This document shows, piece by piece, positions 1-7,989 of a stretch of 64,000 bases of DNA. Made by a program: the position numbers and the translations under genes. Numbering within the stretch: the stretch's first letter is position 1; the number at the start of each line of letters is the position of its first letter. The notes beneath the pieces were generated by a model. The model was not told the DNA's origin and searched no databases. It saw nothing but the letters and a program-made list of their open reading frames with translations. Source of the stretch: Chitinophagales bacterium (lineage in GTDB: Bacteria; Bacteroidota; Bacteroidia; Chitinophagales; Chitinophagaceae); the NCBI GenBank assembly GCA_020636495.1, contig JACJXQ010000008.1, forward strand, positions 1,612,001 through 1,676,000. Direction: 5' to 3'.

Positions 1-31
1 CGAAAACTGCGATTGCGATGATCTTTTTCAT
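1..31 (-). CDS. N-terminus of an exported protein, cut by the window edge
   Basis: On the minus strand an ATG at 31 opens a frame reading MKKIIAIAVF up to the window edge. The lysine pair followed by a hydrophobic run is the usual beginning of a Sec signal peptide. Just upstream is an A/C-rich leader typical of well-expressed Bacteroidota genes. Only ten codons are visible, so the product cannot be identified. The start is supported by the leader and the signal-like sequence, not by homology. Confidence 0.55.
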   Translation of the reverse strand, partial: MKKIIAIAVF

Positions 32-375
32 AATTGTTTGTTTTTGTTAGTTTGGTTGTTTGTTTAAAAATGTTTGTTGTTTGTGTTTGTCGTTATTGAC
101 GATACAAAGATGCGACGCCGGTACACATATGGGAAATATTTACGCCCGGTTAACCACGCGTTTGCAACCTGCTAACAACCTGTTAACAAAATTAGCAACT
201 TAACTAATTGATAATCAATATTTTAAAATTATTATTGATTTGAGGTGATAAAAACAGGTTCATAATAAAAAGCCATATTAACAGTATTTCAAGAGAAAAA
301 TAAAGAATGAATAACCGGAGTGACATAGGGTTGTCATCGGGAGGGTTAACTTTGCTGATAAATTAAGAAGCATAT
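32..375. other. Intergenic region: A/C-rich leader, inverted repeat, divergent promoters
   Basis: This 344-base stretch has no convincing gene. Bases 32-92, read on the minus strand, form an A/C-rich, AAACA-repeating, G-poor leader for the gene at the left edge. An imperfect -7 box for that gene (CATCTTTG on the minus strand) lies just beyond it near 106-113. The AT-rich part carries an 8-bp inverted repeat, AATCAATA at 213-220 and TATTGATT at 233-240, which could be an operator or a weak hairpin. The plus-strand -7 box for the next gene is at 347-354. Confidence 0.6.
347..354 (+). promoter_or_regulatory. -7 promoter box TAACTTTG
   Basis: This is an exact match to the Bacteroidota primary-sigma -7 consensus TAnnTTTG, 21 bases before the ATG at 376. 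No clear TTTG is seen at the expected 19-21 bp upstream, so the promoter rests on the -7 box alone. Confidence 0.5.
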
Positions 376-636
376 ATGAGTACGTATAAGAATTGCCAGA
401 GTTGCAGCATGCCATTAGATAAGGACCCCGGCGGCGGCGGTACCAATGCAGATGGTAGTAAGAGTGATAAATACTGTAGCTATTGTTATGCCAATGGAGA
501 ATTTGTGGCAAAGGATATGACTGTAACTGAAATGCAGGAATACGTGAAGAAGAAATTACAGTCTATGGGTTTCCCGGGTTTTCTGGCAGGCATGCTTACT
601 AAAGGAATACCAAAACTTGAGAGATGGCAAAAATAA
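376..636 (+). CDS. Putative zinc-ribbon protein
   Basis: The 86-residue protein has an N-terminal CQSC pair (residues 8-11) and a CSYC pair (about 35-38), which together make a four-cysteine zinc ribbon. Between them is a glycine-rich linker, and NADGSKSDKYC fits the 'putative zinc ribbon' family (PF12674 type). The C-terminal half is helical and ends GIPKLERWQK. It has no signal peptide, so it is probably cytoplasmic. Its end overlaps the next gene by 13 bases, so the two are likely translationally coupled. Function is unknown; the zinc-site assignment is from motif only. Confidence 0.8.
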   Translation: MSTYKNCQSCSMPLDKDPGGGGTNADGSKSDKYCSYCYANGEFVAKDMTVTEMQEYVKKKLQSMGFPGFLAGMLTKGIPKLERWQK

Positions 637-1259
637 ACGTGATAGACAACCTCGCATCTTCGCTAGGCAGGCGGGATGAAGACCCTAATATTGAGTTGGC
701 ACAGAAAATTGCAGCGGCAAAAGATGCTGCCGCTGTAAAAGACCTGATAGCATTACTGAATGATAAGAAGAAAGACATTCATAATGACGCTATCAAGGTT
801 CTGTACGAAGTAGGGTATATATCACCTTATCTGGTAAAAGACCACCTTGGCGCTTTCCTGTCTAAACTTAACAGCAAGAACAACAGGATGATATGGGGAG
901 CGATGACCGCTATTGACGCCATCAGCCAGGTCGCCCCTGATAAAATATATGCACATCTGCCTGAGATACTGGACGCGGGCGAAAAAGGTTCTGTTATAAC
1001 CAAAGATCACGTAATGGGGACTTTGTGTAACCTGGCTGCTAACGGCAAGATGGCAGATAAGGTGATGCCATTATTGTTTGAACAACTGATGCAGGCTGCG
1101 GGTAACCAGTTCCCAATGTATGCGGAAAAGGCTATGCCTGTTGTTACCAATAAGTATAAACAGCAATTTATCGCTATCCTGAATGATAGGATAGAAGGCT
1201 TGGAGAAAGATTCTCAGAAGAAGAGGATCGAAAAACTGCTTAAGAAGCTGAATAAGTAA
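624..1259 (+). CDS. HEAT-like helical repeat protein
   Basis: This 211-residue soluble protein reads as a chain of amphipathic helices with HEAT/ARM-like spacing: KDLIALLNDKKKDIHNDAIKVLYEVG, then LGAFLSKLNSKNNRMIWGAMTAIDAI, and further repeats. It ends in a lysine-rich helix. Neither a signal peptide nor membrane segments are present. The start overlaps the zinc-ribbon gene by 13 bases, so the pair is probably one operon with related roles. Such repeats usually bind proteins, but nothing shows the partner. I recognise a conserved type of hypothetical protein, not a named family. Confidence 0.8.
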   Translation: MAKINVIDNLASSLGRRDEDPNIELAQKIAAAKDAAAVKDLIALLNDKKKDIHNDAIKVLYEVGYISPYLVKDHLGAFLSKLNSKNNRMIWGAMTAIDAISQVAPDKIYAHLPEILDAGEKGSVITKDHVMGTLCNLAANGKMADKVMPLLFEQLMQAAGNQFPMYAEKAMPVVTNKYKQQFIAILNDRIEGLEKDSQKKRIEKLLKKLNK

Positions 1260-1272
1260 GTATAAGCTTCTT
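1242..1272. terminator. Inverted repeat between convergent genes
   Basis: AAGAAGCT (1242-1249) and AGCTTCTT (1265-1272) form a perfect 8-bp stem with a 15-base loop. It spans the stop codons of the HEAT-like gene and the convergent BCCT gene. The position suits a bidirectional terminator, but no T-run follows on either strand. Confidence 0.35.
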
Positions 1273-2734
1273 ACAGTATTTGCTTCCGTCTGAATATCAG
1301 GATGGTCATACCCACACAGCAAAGTATGAGCAGGAACAGGGCAGGAAGTCCACCGAGGTTACTCAACATTTTTACTCCCGAGATGCCGGAAAAGCTAACC
1401 ATAACCCACGCCACTACACCCACCAGTGCGCCCCATATGTATTTTATATAGCCTGGAGGGTCGGGGTTGTCCGGTGACAGGCCTTCTGTGCTAATGCCGG
1501 ACATTGCCTCGGTGTTCGAGTCTGCAGCTGTAACATAAGATATGAACATGGTGAACAGGAAGACTATGATGAAAAGTCGGCTGAACGGGAATGTATGGAC
1601 AATGTTATACATAACAGATTCCGGGCCTTGCTCATGTAATGACTTCCCTAACAGGTGTCCATAGTTCAACTCCTGGTAGATACTTGTGCCACTGAAGACA
1701 GTCATCCATACAATAGCAAAAAGTGCAGGTATCAGCCAGTTGAAGATGATGAATTGCCTGACAGTATATCCATATGCTATCCGTCCCAGGAAAAGCGCGG
1801 AGACAGGTGCCCATGCCATCCAGTTGGCCCAGTAGAATGTGGTCCATGAGTGTGTCCACTCTTTGTCGCTGAAATTTCCTGTAGATAGGCTATGAGGGAT
1901 GAAGTTGATAATGTACTCTTTTAATCCTCTCAGCATATAGCCGGGTAATTCACTTGCCGGCCCCAGTATTATAACTGCCAACACGAGTAGTATAAATATC
2001 ACAACGTTGATCGAGGATAATATGCGTATCCCTTTTAGCAGGCCTGTTGCGGCAGATATAGTGAATGATAAGACAATGATCAATGCTATTGCCCCGGTGA
2101 GTAATGAACCGGAAGATAAACCCGATAGTTTTTGAATACCCCCGGATATGCTTAAAATGCCTGCTCCCAGCGATGCAGACATGCCCGCTACGAGTGCGAA
2201 GAGGCAAATGTTATCTAAGGGTACCGACCACCAATTTCTGTCTTTATTGCGGATGATAGGGAAAAGCATTGTGCCGAGTGAGAACCGCTGCTTCATATTA
2301 TAATAGCCTAACGCAAACAGTAACGCAGGGATTGTGTAAATGGCATAAGGTGTAAAACTCCAGTGCATATACATAGTAGACATGCTGAATCCTATGGGGT
2401 CCGTACCAGGAGGTAGCGAGTCGGGTGGTGAGGATAAATGGTATAAAGGTTCTGCAGACCCCCAAAATAATATACCTACAGCAATAGTAGTGCACAGTAC
2501 AATAGAGAACCAGCGGTATTTGTTCAGCGTAGGTTTCGCTTCCGGCCCACCGATCTTTACTTTGCCGATAGGAGAAAAATAGATGGTGATGCATAGCAAC
2601 ACCATAAAGAAAGAGGTATAGCTGAATGCTTTGTCAAAATGGTTCAGTATCCAATCGTTTGCGCCATTGACCATTGCCAGGAATTCATCTTTTCCCCACA
2701 GACTGAATGCCAGAGCCGTTAACAGCAGTATCAT
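1271..2734 (-). CDS. BCCT-family transporter, candidate ergothioneine/hercynine or betaine carrier
   Basis: BCCT carriers move quaternary-ammonium compounds such as glycine betaine, choline and carnitine across the inner membrane. This protein of at least 487 residues shows about 12 hydrophobic segments. The TM3 glycine stretch reads GMSASLGAG. The family signature around residues 300-330 reads FYWANWMAWAP followed by LGRIAYGYTVRQF, with Asn where BetP-type proteins have the first Trp of WWISW. The first ATG is at 2734, but family-like sequence (RLNHAVFWPP) continues upstream in frame to a TAA at 2819-2821 with no ATG, GTG or TTG. The real start may therefore be non-canonical, for example CTG at 2759-2761 or an ATA/ATT codon. 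It lies directly downstream of egtB-egtD-DUF427 on the same strand, which suggests a betaine-type substrate from that pathway. The substrate is inference. Confidence 0.9.
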   Translation of the reverse strand: MILLLTALAFSLWGKDEFLAMVNGANDWILNHFDKAFSYTSFFMVLLCITIYFSPIGKVKIGGPEAKPTLNKYRWFSIVLCTTIAVGILFWGSAEPLYHLSSPPDSLPPGTDPIGFSMSTMYMHWSFTPYAIYTIPALLFALGYYNMKQRFSLGTMLFPIIRNKDRNWWSVPLDNICLFALVAGMSASLGAGILSISGGIQKLSGLSSGSLLTGAIALIIVLSFTISAATGLLKGIRILSSINVVIFILLVLAVIILGPASELPGYMLRGLKEYIINFIPHSLSTGNFSDKEWTHSWTTFYWANWMAWAPVSALFLGRIAYGYTVRQFIIFNWLIPALFAIVWMTVFSGTSIYQELNYGHLLGKSLHEQGPESVMYNIVHTFPFSRLFIIVFLFTMFISYVTAADSNTEAMSGISTEGLSPDNPDPPGYIKYIWGALVGVVAWVMVSFSGISGVKMLSNLGGLPALFLLILCCVGMTILIFRRKQIL

Positions 2735-2847
2735 CGGTGGCCAGAATACTGCATGGTTCAGTCTTTTCGTTATATGGTCTTTCGTTTGTGGAATACTGAG
2801 ATGATCTGATATTGAACTTTAATATACAAACGAAAGTTTAATATATG

Positions 2848-3129
2848 CTATTTGCTTACTTCAACACCTTTCCAGAAAGCAATATAACCTTTGATAGCCT
2901 CCGCCAGTTGTGAGGTTTCCGGGTAATACCATGCTGCGTCAGCATTCTCTTTGCCATCTACCGTAACATTGTAGTACGAGGCCGTACCCTTCCATGGGCA
3001 GATCGTGTGAGTATTACTCTCCGAGAAAAACTCTTTGTTTATGCTTTCCGGCGGAAAGTAATAATTGCCTTCGATCACTCTTGTCTCGTTGCTTTCAGCA
3101 AGTACCTTGCCATTCCATGTAGCTTTCAT
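2848..3129 (-). CDS. DUF427 domain protein
   Basis: The 93-residue protein matches the compact DUF427 fold throughout: MKATWNGKVLAES, then YYFPPESI, then the hallmark THTICPWKGTASYY, and AAWYYPET near the end. It is a small soluble all-beta protein with no signal peptide. Biochemical function is not established for the family. It begins 11 bases after the egtD stop, so it is the third gene of the ergothioneine operon. That position suggests a role in sulfur or histidine-betaine metabolism, but this is context only. Confidence 0.9.
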   Translation of the reverse strand: MKATWNGKVLAESNETRVIEGNYYFPPESINKEFFSESNTHTICPWKGTASYYNVTVDGKENADAAWYYPETSQLAEAIKGYIAFWKGVEVSK

Positions 3130-3139
3130 GTTATTGTTT

Positions 3140-4081
3140 TTATTCCATTACTAATATATAGTCAGCAAAATAGTTTTTGCTGTCTGTGAATTTATGTTTC
3201 AGTTGCAGACCTGTGTCGCTGATGATATCATTGATGGTTTTATCATCGTACTTACGGGATATCTCCATATGGATACGTTCCCCTTTATCAAAATGGTAGG
3301 TTTTGCCTGTGGCCTTTATGTGTACATCCTGATCTTTCATGCTTTGGATGTAGCTTTCAGCCTGCCCCAGTTCTTCATTATATAAAGGTTTGTGCTCAAA
3401 CAAACTGACGACAAAATTGCCACCCAGTTCCCTGTTGATGCGTGTCAGCAGGTTGAGGTTGAAGTCTCTTGTTATGCCTTGTGCATCGTTATAAGCCGGG
3501 AGGATAATGGATGCGTCTTTCTTGAGGTCTACACCCAGTAGTACTTTGTCCCCGTGGTTCAGTTGTTCGCATAACTGCCTTACGAATCTTCGGGCGTTAT
3601 GGTCCAGCATGTTCCCGATGTTCGACCCTAGGAAGAGAATTACCTTTTGCGCTTGATGTTGCTTTATATCTGCCAGTACACTAAAATAATCTCCCTGTAA
3701 TGGCTGCACGTTAATTCCCGGTACTTCTTTTGCCAGACGTAGGCACAGTAGGTCTAATGCATTCTGTGAAATATCTATTGGTACGTAGGTGAAATTTGTT
3801 TTCCCTTGCAGTACCTTAAGTAGTTCAATAGTTTTTGTTCCATCTCCGGCACCCAGCTCTATCAGTTCGAGTGTGCCGCCGTTTACGCCAAATGCTTTGA
3901 TAATGTCTTCTGCCTGTGTCGTGAATATCTCATACTCTGAATTGGTCAGGTAATATTCCGGCATGTTCATGATCTTTACGAACAAGGAATCGCCTGTCTC
4001 GTCATAAAAGTATTTTGAGAGCAGTTGTTTGGGTGTAGCGCTTAATCCTGTGTCTACGTCTTGTCTGAAATTCTCGTTCAT
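3140..4081 (-). CDS. egtD: L-histidine N(alpha)-methyltransferase
   Basis: EgtD trimethylates the alpha-amino group of histidine with SAM to give hercynine, the first step of ergothioneine synthesis. The 313-residue protein has the family N-terminus (PKQLLSKYFYDETGDSLF), the SAM-binding stretch LIELGAGDGTKT, and FLGSNIGNML further on. The chosen start is MNENF at 4081, where TAATG shares one base with the egtB stop, a classic coupled junction. A longer frame to 4114 would run into egtB. It is soluble and cytoplasmic, and is followed by DUF427. Confidence 0.93.
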   Translation of the reverse strand: MNENFRQDVDTGLSATPKQLLSKYFYDETGDSLFVKIMNMPEYYLTNSEYEIFTTQAEDIIKAFGVNGGTLELIELGAGDGTKTIELLKVLQGKTNFTYVPIDISQNALDLLCLRLAKEVPGINVQPLQGDYFSVLADIKQHQAQKVILFLGSNIGNMLDHNARRFVRQLCEQLNHGDKVLLGVDLKKDASIILPAYNDAQGITRDFNLNLLTRINRELGGNFVVSLFEHKPLYNEELGQAESYIQSMKDQDVHIKATGKTYHFDKGERIHMEISRKYDDKTINDIISDTGLQLKHKFTDSKNYFADYILVME

Positions 4082-5229
4082 TATTTTACTAGTCTTATAC
4101 CTGAAAATTGCCACTGGTAGTGCGGGTGAAAGAAGTTGCGATATGTTTTGCGGCTGTGCCCTTCGGATGTTGCTACCGATGCTCCTCGCAACACCATCTG
4201 GTTCACCATGAATTTACCATTGTATTCGCCAACTGCCCCTGCAGCTATGCTGAATCCGGGGTAGGGCAGGTAGGCGCTGTTGGTCCACTCCCAGCGCTTG
4301 CCCCAGTCCAACTGTTCGCTGGCTACTTCCCATTCAAACTCTGTTGGCAAGCGCATTCCTTTCCAAGTGGCAAAAGCATTGGCTTCGTAATAGCTTATAT
4401 GACCCAGTATAGCATCCGGGGCAATCTTTTGCAACCCGGCTAATGTGTAATAGAGCCACTCGCCATTTATGTTGTGCCAGTACATAGGTGATCGTGCATT
4501 GTTCTCATTCACCCATGCCCAACCTTCGTCCAGCCAATAGTTGAAATTTTTGTACCCACCAGCCTGGATGAATTCTATATACTCGCCATTAGTTACTAAT
4601 GCTTTGCTTATATCAAAAGTATGCAGGTAAACCTTGTGCCTGCCCAGCTCATTGTCATAACAAAACTCATCACCTTCAAAACCTATTTCGTAAATACCTT
4701 CATCTATATGTACAAAGCCATTGCCCGTGTTATGGTCTTTCAGTAAGTTATAGTCGTCTTTATATACAGGAAATATCGGGTTGTGTCCCAAAGCATATTT
4801 CAGGTCTGTAATAAATAGTTCCTGGTGCTGTTGTTCATGGTTCATGCCAAGTTGTACCAGTTTCTGTACATCCGCAGGAATATTGTTTGACAAATACTGG
4901 TTCATATTTTCATCTACATACCTGCGATAGGCAAATACTTCGTCTACACCCGGGCGTGTGATATTGCCGCGTTCGGCACGTAGCGTTCTTTCGCCAACTG
5001 TATTGTAATAGCTGTTAAATAAATAGCAGAAGTCGGGATGATACTCTTTATAACCCTCCATATACTGTTTCAGTATCATCTCTTCGAAAAACCATGTAAC
5101 ATGCGCAATATGCCATTTGGGAGGACTGGCATAAATAACAGGCTGTGGCACATAGTCCTCAGTTTTTAATGGCCGACATAGTTCTTCAGTTCTTTGTCTT
5201 ACTTTCCAGTATTGTTCTTTTAAGGTCAT
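4081..5229 (-). CDS. egtB: Ergothioneine sulfoxide synthase
   Basis: EgtB is a non-haem iron enzyme that joins a thiol donor to hercynine with O2 to form a sulfoxide. The N-terminal DinB-like domain has WHIAH (residues 39-43) and NHEQQHQE (130-137), whose His131 and His135 fit the iron-ligand pair. The C-terminal half is a formylglycine-generating-enzyme-like domain with PTEFEWEVASE and FSGIRLVK near the end. I chose the ATG at 5229 (MTLKEQYW), giving 382 residues; the upstream extension to 5307 is not family-like. No gamma-glutamyl ligase or EgtC amidohydrolase is adjacent, so cysteine may be the direct sulfur donor (inference). Confidence 0.92.
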   Translation of the reverse strand: MTLKEQYWKVRQRTEELCRPLKTEDYVPQPVIYASPPKWHIAHVTWFFEEMILKQYMEGYKEYHPDFCYLFNSYYNTVGERTLRAERGNITRPGVDEVFAYRRYVDENMNQYLSNNIPADVQKLVQLGMNHEQQHQELFITDLKYALGHNPIFPVYKDDYNLLKDHNTGNGFVHIDEGIYEIGFEGDEFCYDNELGRHKVYLHTFDISKALVTNGEYIEFIQAGGYKNFNYWLDEGWAWVNENNARSPMYWHNINGEWLYYTLAGLQKIAPDAILGHISYYEANAFATWKGMRLPTEFEWEVASEQLDWGKRWEWTNSAYLPYPGFSIAAGAVGEYNGKFMVNQMVLRGASVATSEGHSRKTYRNFFHPHYQWQFSGIRLVK

Positions 5230-5430
5230 TGTATTAAGGCCTTGACATTCGTTACAGATGTATTGCTTATGTGAGCTCCATTGTAATGAAGACATATCAC
5301 ATGGCAAATCCTTACAGGAAGGATAACATTTCAGTGCGCCTGATTGTTCAGGTATATTGAGATATGCTTAAAAATAAGACATTTAAAAATAACAGGTCCT
5401 TGTTGTTGGTCTGATAAGGAATGGGTACAT

Positions 5431-5473
5431 AATAATATAGCCTGTTAGTATGTTACTAACAGGCTATGTTATT
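5431..5473 (-). terminator. Terminator hairpin after prfC
   Basis: A perfect 12-bp stem, ATAGCCTGTTAG (5437-5448) with CTAACAGGCTAT (5456-5467), is extended outward by AATAA/TTATT pairing. It lies 36 bases past the prfC stop and is followed on the minus strand by a T-rich stretch. The rest of the 279 bases between prfC and egtB shows no gene. Confidence 0.7.
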
Positions 5474-5508
5474 TTATAGTGAACTCTGTGCTTTATACGT
5501 CAACAAAT

Positions 5509-7101
5509 TTATGCCATGGCAGTTTTAAACTCGCTGGTAAAATGGAACTCTATGTCCGGGTTGTTCTGCTTTTCTGTATTCAGGAACCATTCACTTTGTG
5601 CCAGGTAAACAAGGTTGCCGTCCTTATCTTCCATTATGTTGGCCTGTTTGAAACGCACAAAGTCATCTATCTTCTTTTTGTCGCCTGTTATCCAGCAGGC
5701 TTTATAAAAGCTAAGGTGATTGAAATCGCAGGAGGCACCATATTCCTGCAACAGGCGATATTGTATTACTTCAAACTGTAGTTCACCCACGCAGCCTATT
5801 ATCTTCCTGTTGCCACCATGTTGGGTAAATAACTGGGCTACACCTTCGTCTGTCAACTGGCGGATACCCTTATCGAGCTGTTTGGTTTTCATCGGGTCTT
5901 TATTCACTAACTCTTTGAAAATCTCAGGAGAGAAGGTTGGGATACCAGTAAATTGCAGTATTTCTCCATCAGTAAGTGTATCGCCTATTTTAAAACTACC
6001 TGTGTCGTACAGGCCGACAACATCGCCGGGGTATGCACTGTCAACCACTTCTTTTTCGCGTGCCATGAAGGTATATGGGTTGCTGAAGCGGATGTCTTTT
6101 TCAAGTCGGGTGTGCTTCAGATAGACATTGCGTTTAAACTCACCTGAAACTACTCTCAGGAATGCGATCCTGTCCCTGTGCCTGGGATCCAGGTTGGCGT
6201 GGATCTTAAATATAAAACCTGAGAACTTATCCTCGTCAGGCTCTATCCAACGTGTGCTGGTAGGCCTGCCTAGCGGGGTGGGCGATATAGTTATGAAAGT
6301 ATCTAAAAGTTCTTTTACACCAAAGTTATTCACCGCACTGCCGAAAAACAGGGGTGCTATCTGTGCTTTCAGGTAAGCTTCTTTATCCAGCTCTCCGTAA
6401 ACGCCTTCCAGCAGATCAGCATCTTCCCTCAACTGGTTAGCATCTCTTTCTCCTACTTTCTCGTCCAGCAATTTGTCGTTCAAGTCGGGTATTGGAACGG
6501 TATTTTCTTCTGTTGCTTTTTGGCTGGCAGTAAACAGGTTCAGGCTTTTATCATGCAGGTTATACACCCCTTTGAATTCTTTACCCATATTTATAGGCCA
6601 TGTCATGGGGTGCAGGCTGATGCTTAGTTCTTTTTCTATTTCATCCAGCAGGTCGAAAGGGAATTTGCCATCACGGTCCATTTTGTTCACAAAAACGATA
6701 ACAGGCGTATCCCTCATGCGACAAACCTCCACCAGGCGTCGTGTCTGTTCTTCTACACCATTCACACCGTCTATCACCAGTATTACACTGTCAACAGCGG
6801 TAAGCGTGCGGTAGGTATCTTCAGCAAAGTCTTTGTGACCCGGCGTATCCAGCAGGTTGATGAGTGTATCCCTGTACTCAAAGCACATAACTGAAGTAGC
6901 CACTGATATACCACGCTGCTTCTCTATTTCCATAAAGTCGCTGGTAGCATGTTTCTTTATTTTGTTGCTTTTTACAGCACCTGCCACCTGTATGGCGCCA
7001 CCAAAAAGCAGCAGCTTTTCAGTAAGCGTAGTCTTACCTGCGTCCGGGTGAGAGATGATCGCAAATGTCCTTCTTCGGTTGATCTCCTTTTTATTCTTCA
7101 T
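5509..7101 (-). CDS. prfC: Peptide chain release factor 3
   Basis: RF3 is the GTPase that removes RF1/RF2 from the ribosome after peptide release. All GTP-binding motifs are clear in this 530-residue protein: SHPDAGKTTLTE (P-loop, about 17-28), RGISVATS (switch I), LDTPGHKDF (G3) and FVNKMDRDG (G4). The RF3-specific C-terminal domain follows, with VGELQFEVIQYRL and SEWFLNTEK. Full length and family-typical start (KKEINRRRTFAIISHPDAGKT). It stands alone, flanked by a hairpin terminator and a divergent gene. Confidence 0.97.
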   Translation of the reverse strand: MKNKKEINRRRTFAIISHPDAGKTTLTEKLLLFGGAIQVAGAVKSNKIKKHATSDFMEIEKQRGISVATSVMCFEYRDTLINLLDTPGHKDFAEDTYRTLTAVDSVILVIDGVNGVEEQTRRLVEVCRMRDTPVIVFVNKMDRDGKFPFDLLDEIEKELSISLHPMTWPINMGKEFKGVYNLHDKSLNLFTASQKATEENTVPIPDLNDKLLDEKVGERDANQLREDADLLEGVYGELDKEAYLKAQIAPLFFGSAVNNFGVKELLDTFITISPTPLGRPTSTRWIEPDEDKFSGFIFKIHANLDPRHRDRIAFLRVVSGEFKRNVYLKHTRLEKDIRFSNPYTFMAREKEVVDSAYPGDVVGLYDTGSFKIGDTLTDGEILQFTGIPTFSPEIFKELVNKDPMKTKQLDKGIRQLTDEGVAQLFTQHGGNRKIIGCVGELQFEVIQYRLLQEYGASCDFNHLSFYKACWITGDKKKIDDFVRFKQANIMEDKDGNLVYLAQSEWFLNTEKQNNPDIEFHFTSEFKTAMA

Positions 7102-7282
7102 CTATATACAGTTAGCTGCTAAGCCGGGTACTTATATTATTATAATAATTAGCGCAAAACATATTGGTAAAAATACACTTTATGTGCCATGCTAAAATTT
7201 AAGATGTGCAAAGTTCCGAAAACTGCCGGTTTTTATAAACATAAATGCTAATAAAATGTGGAAACTTATTTCCGTCAGCCCA

Positions 7283-7313
7283 TTTGCGGTAATCAATACC
7301 TATGTTACATTTG
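7283..7313 (+). promoter_or_regulatory. Consensus Bacteroidota promoter TTTG-N19-TAnnTTTG
   Basis: TTTG at 7283-7286 and TACATTTG at 7306-7313 are separated by exactly 19 bases, the Bacteroidota -33/-7 arrangement. The ATG of the membrane protein at 7337 follows after a leader of roughly 15-20 bases. This also argues against the upstream ATG at 7256, which precedes the promoter. Confidence 0.7.
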
Positions 7314-7336
7314 TGTTACCGCCAATATATAGGATT

Positions 7337-7894
7337 ATGACCTCTACAAGGTTACAGGACGATCTATTAAAGGATTTCAAAGAACAGAAGAAGATGATCT
7401 ACGAGCAGGTAGAACTGCTGGATCCTTTAGGCACATCGTTACGTAAGCCCGCTGCACAAAGACTCATCAGTAAGGGCTTCATGATATTTTCTGAAGTGAT
7501 CTGCTACCTGCTGGCGGCGGGTATTATTGCTTTTATGTTCTTTATGGATAAGATATACCCTTTCTATATCCTGGCAGACCTGCGTTTTAAATCAGAGTTC
7601 AGGAGTATGGGGTGGATCAATATACAGGCTTTTGTTTTTGCCATATATGCTGTTTTTGGATTGGTTGCTGTTCTTTTTTATGCACTTGGCAGGAGTTCAA
7701 GGGCTATACGACAGAAGAATGACATCCTGAACCTGGCAGGTAAGAGCATTAAAGAAATTGTTGGACAGCATCTGCACCGTAAGGCTTCTATTGACACGAT
7801 TGAACAAAGGCATTTTCGTGAATTGCCTAATGAACACCTGGAAGAAGGCGTGGTAAAAGTGAATGAAGTGCCCAATCCCGGCTACGATGAGTAG
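7337..7894 (+). CDS. Small inner-membrane protein of unknown function
   Basis: The 185-residue protein starts MTSTRLQDDLLKDFKEQ at 7337; the frame opens at 7256, but a consensus promoter at 7283-7313 favours the later start. A charged helical N-terminus is followed by two hydrophobic segments at about 48-70 and 95-118. A charged, probably cytoplasmic tail follows (RAIRQKNDILNLAGKSIKEIV) ending NPGYDE. No catalytic motif is visible. The neighbouring porin is on the same strand but has its own promoter box, so an operon is not evident. I do not recognise a family. Confidence 0.75.
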   Translation: MTSTRLQDDLLKDFKEQKKMIYEQVELLDPLGTSLRKPAAQRLISKGFMIFSEVICYLLAAGIIAFMFFMDKIYPFYILADLRFKSEFRSMGWINIQAFVFAIYAVFGLVAVLFYALGRSSRAIRQKNDILNLAGKSIKEIVGQHLHRKASIDTIEQRHFRELPNEHLEEGVVKVNEVPNPGYDE

Positions 7895-7944
7895 TATTTT
7901 GCCACAGCATCATTTCCTTAGCGTATAATAAACATCTATTGGAT

Positions 7945-7952
7945 TAACTTTG
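7945..7952 (+). promoter_or_regulatory. -7 promoter box TAACTTTG upstream of porin
   Basis: An exact TAnnTTTG match sits 8 bases before a TTG codon at 7960 and 38 bases before a GTG at 7990. Because transcription should begin about 5-8 bases past the box, the GTG is the more comfortable start. No TTTG is seen 19-21 bp upstream. Confidence 0.45.
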
Positions 7953-7989
7953 CAATTCTTTGAGCGGAAGAATACATAAGAATAAACAG

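Noticed and set aside
7256..7336. Upstream ATG at 7256 as start of the small membrane protein
   Set aside because: A full TTTG-N19-TACATTTG promoter lies downstream of it, and the extra residues are not protein-like in character.
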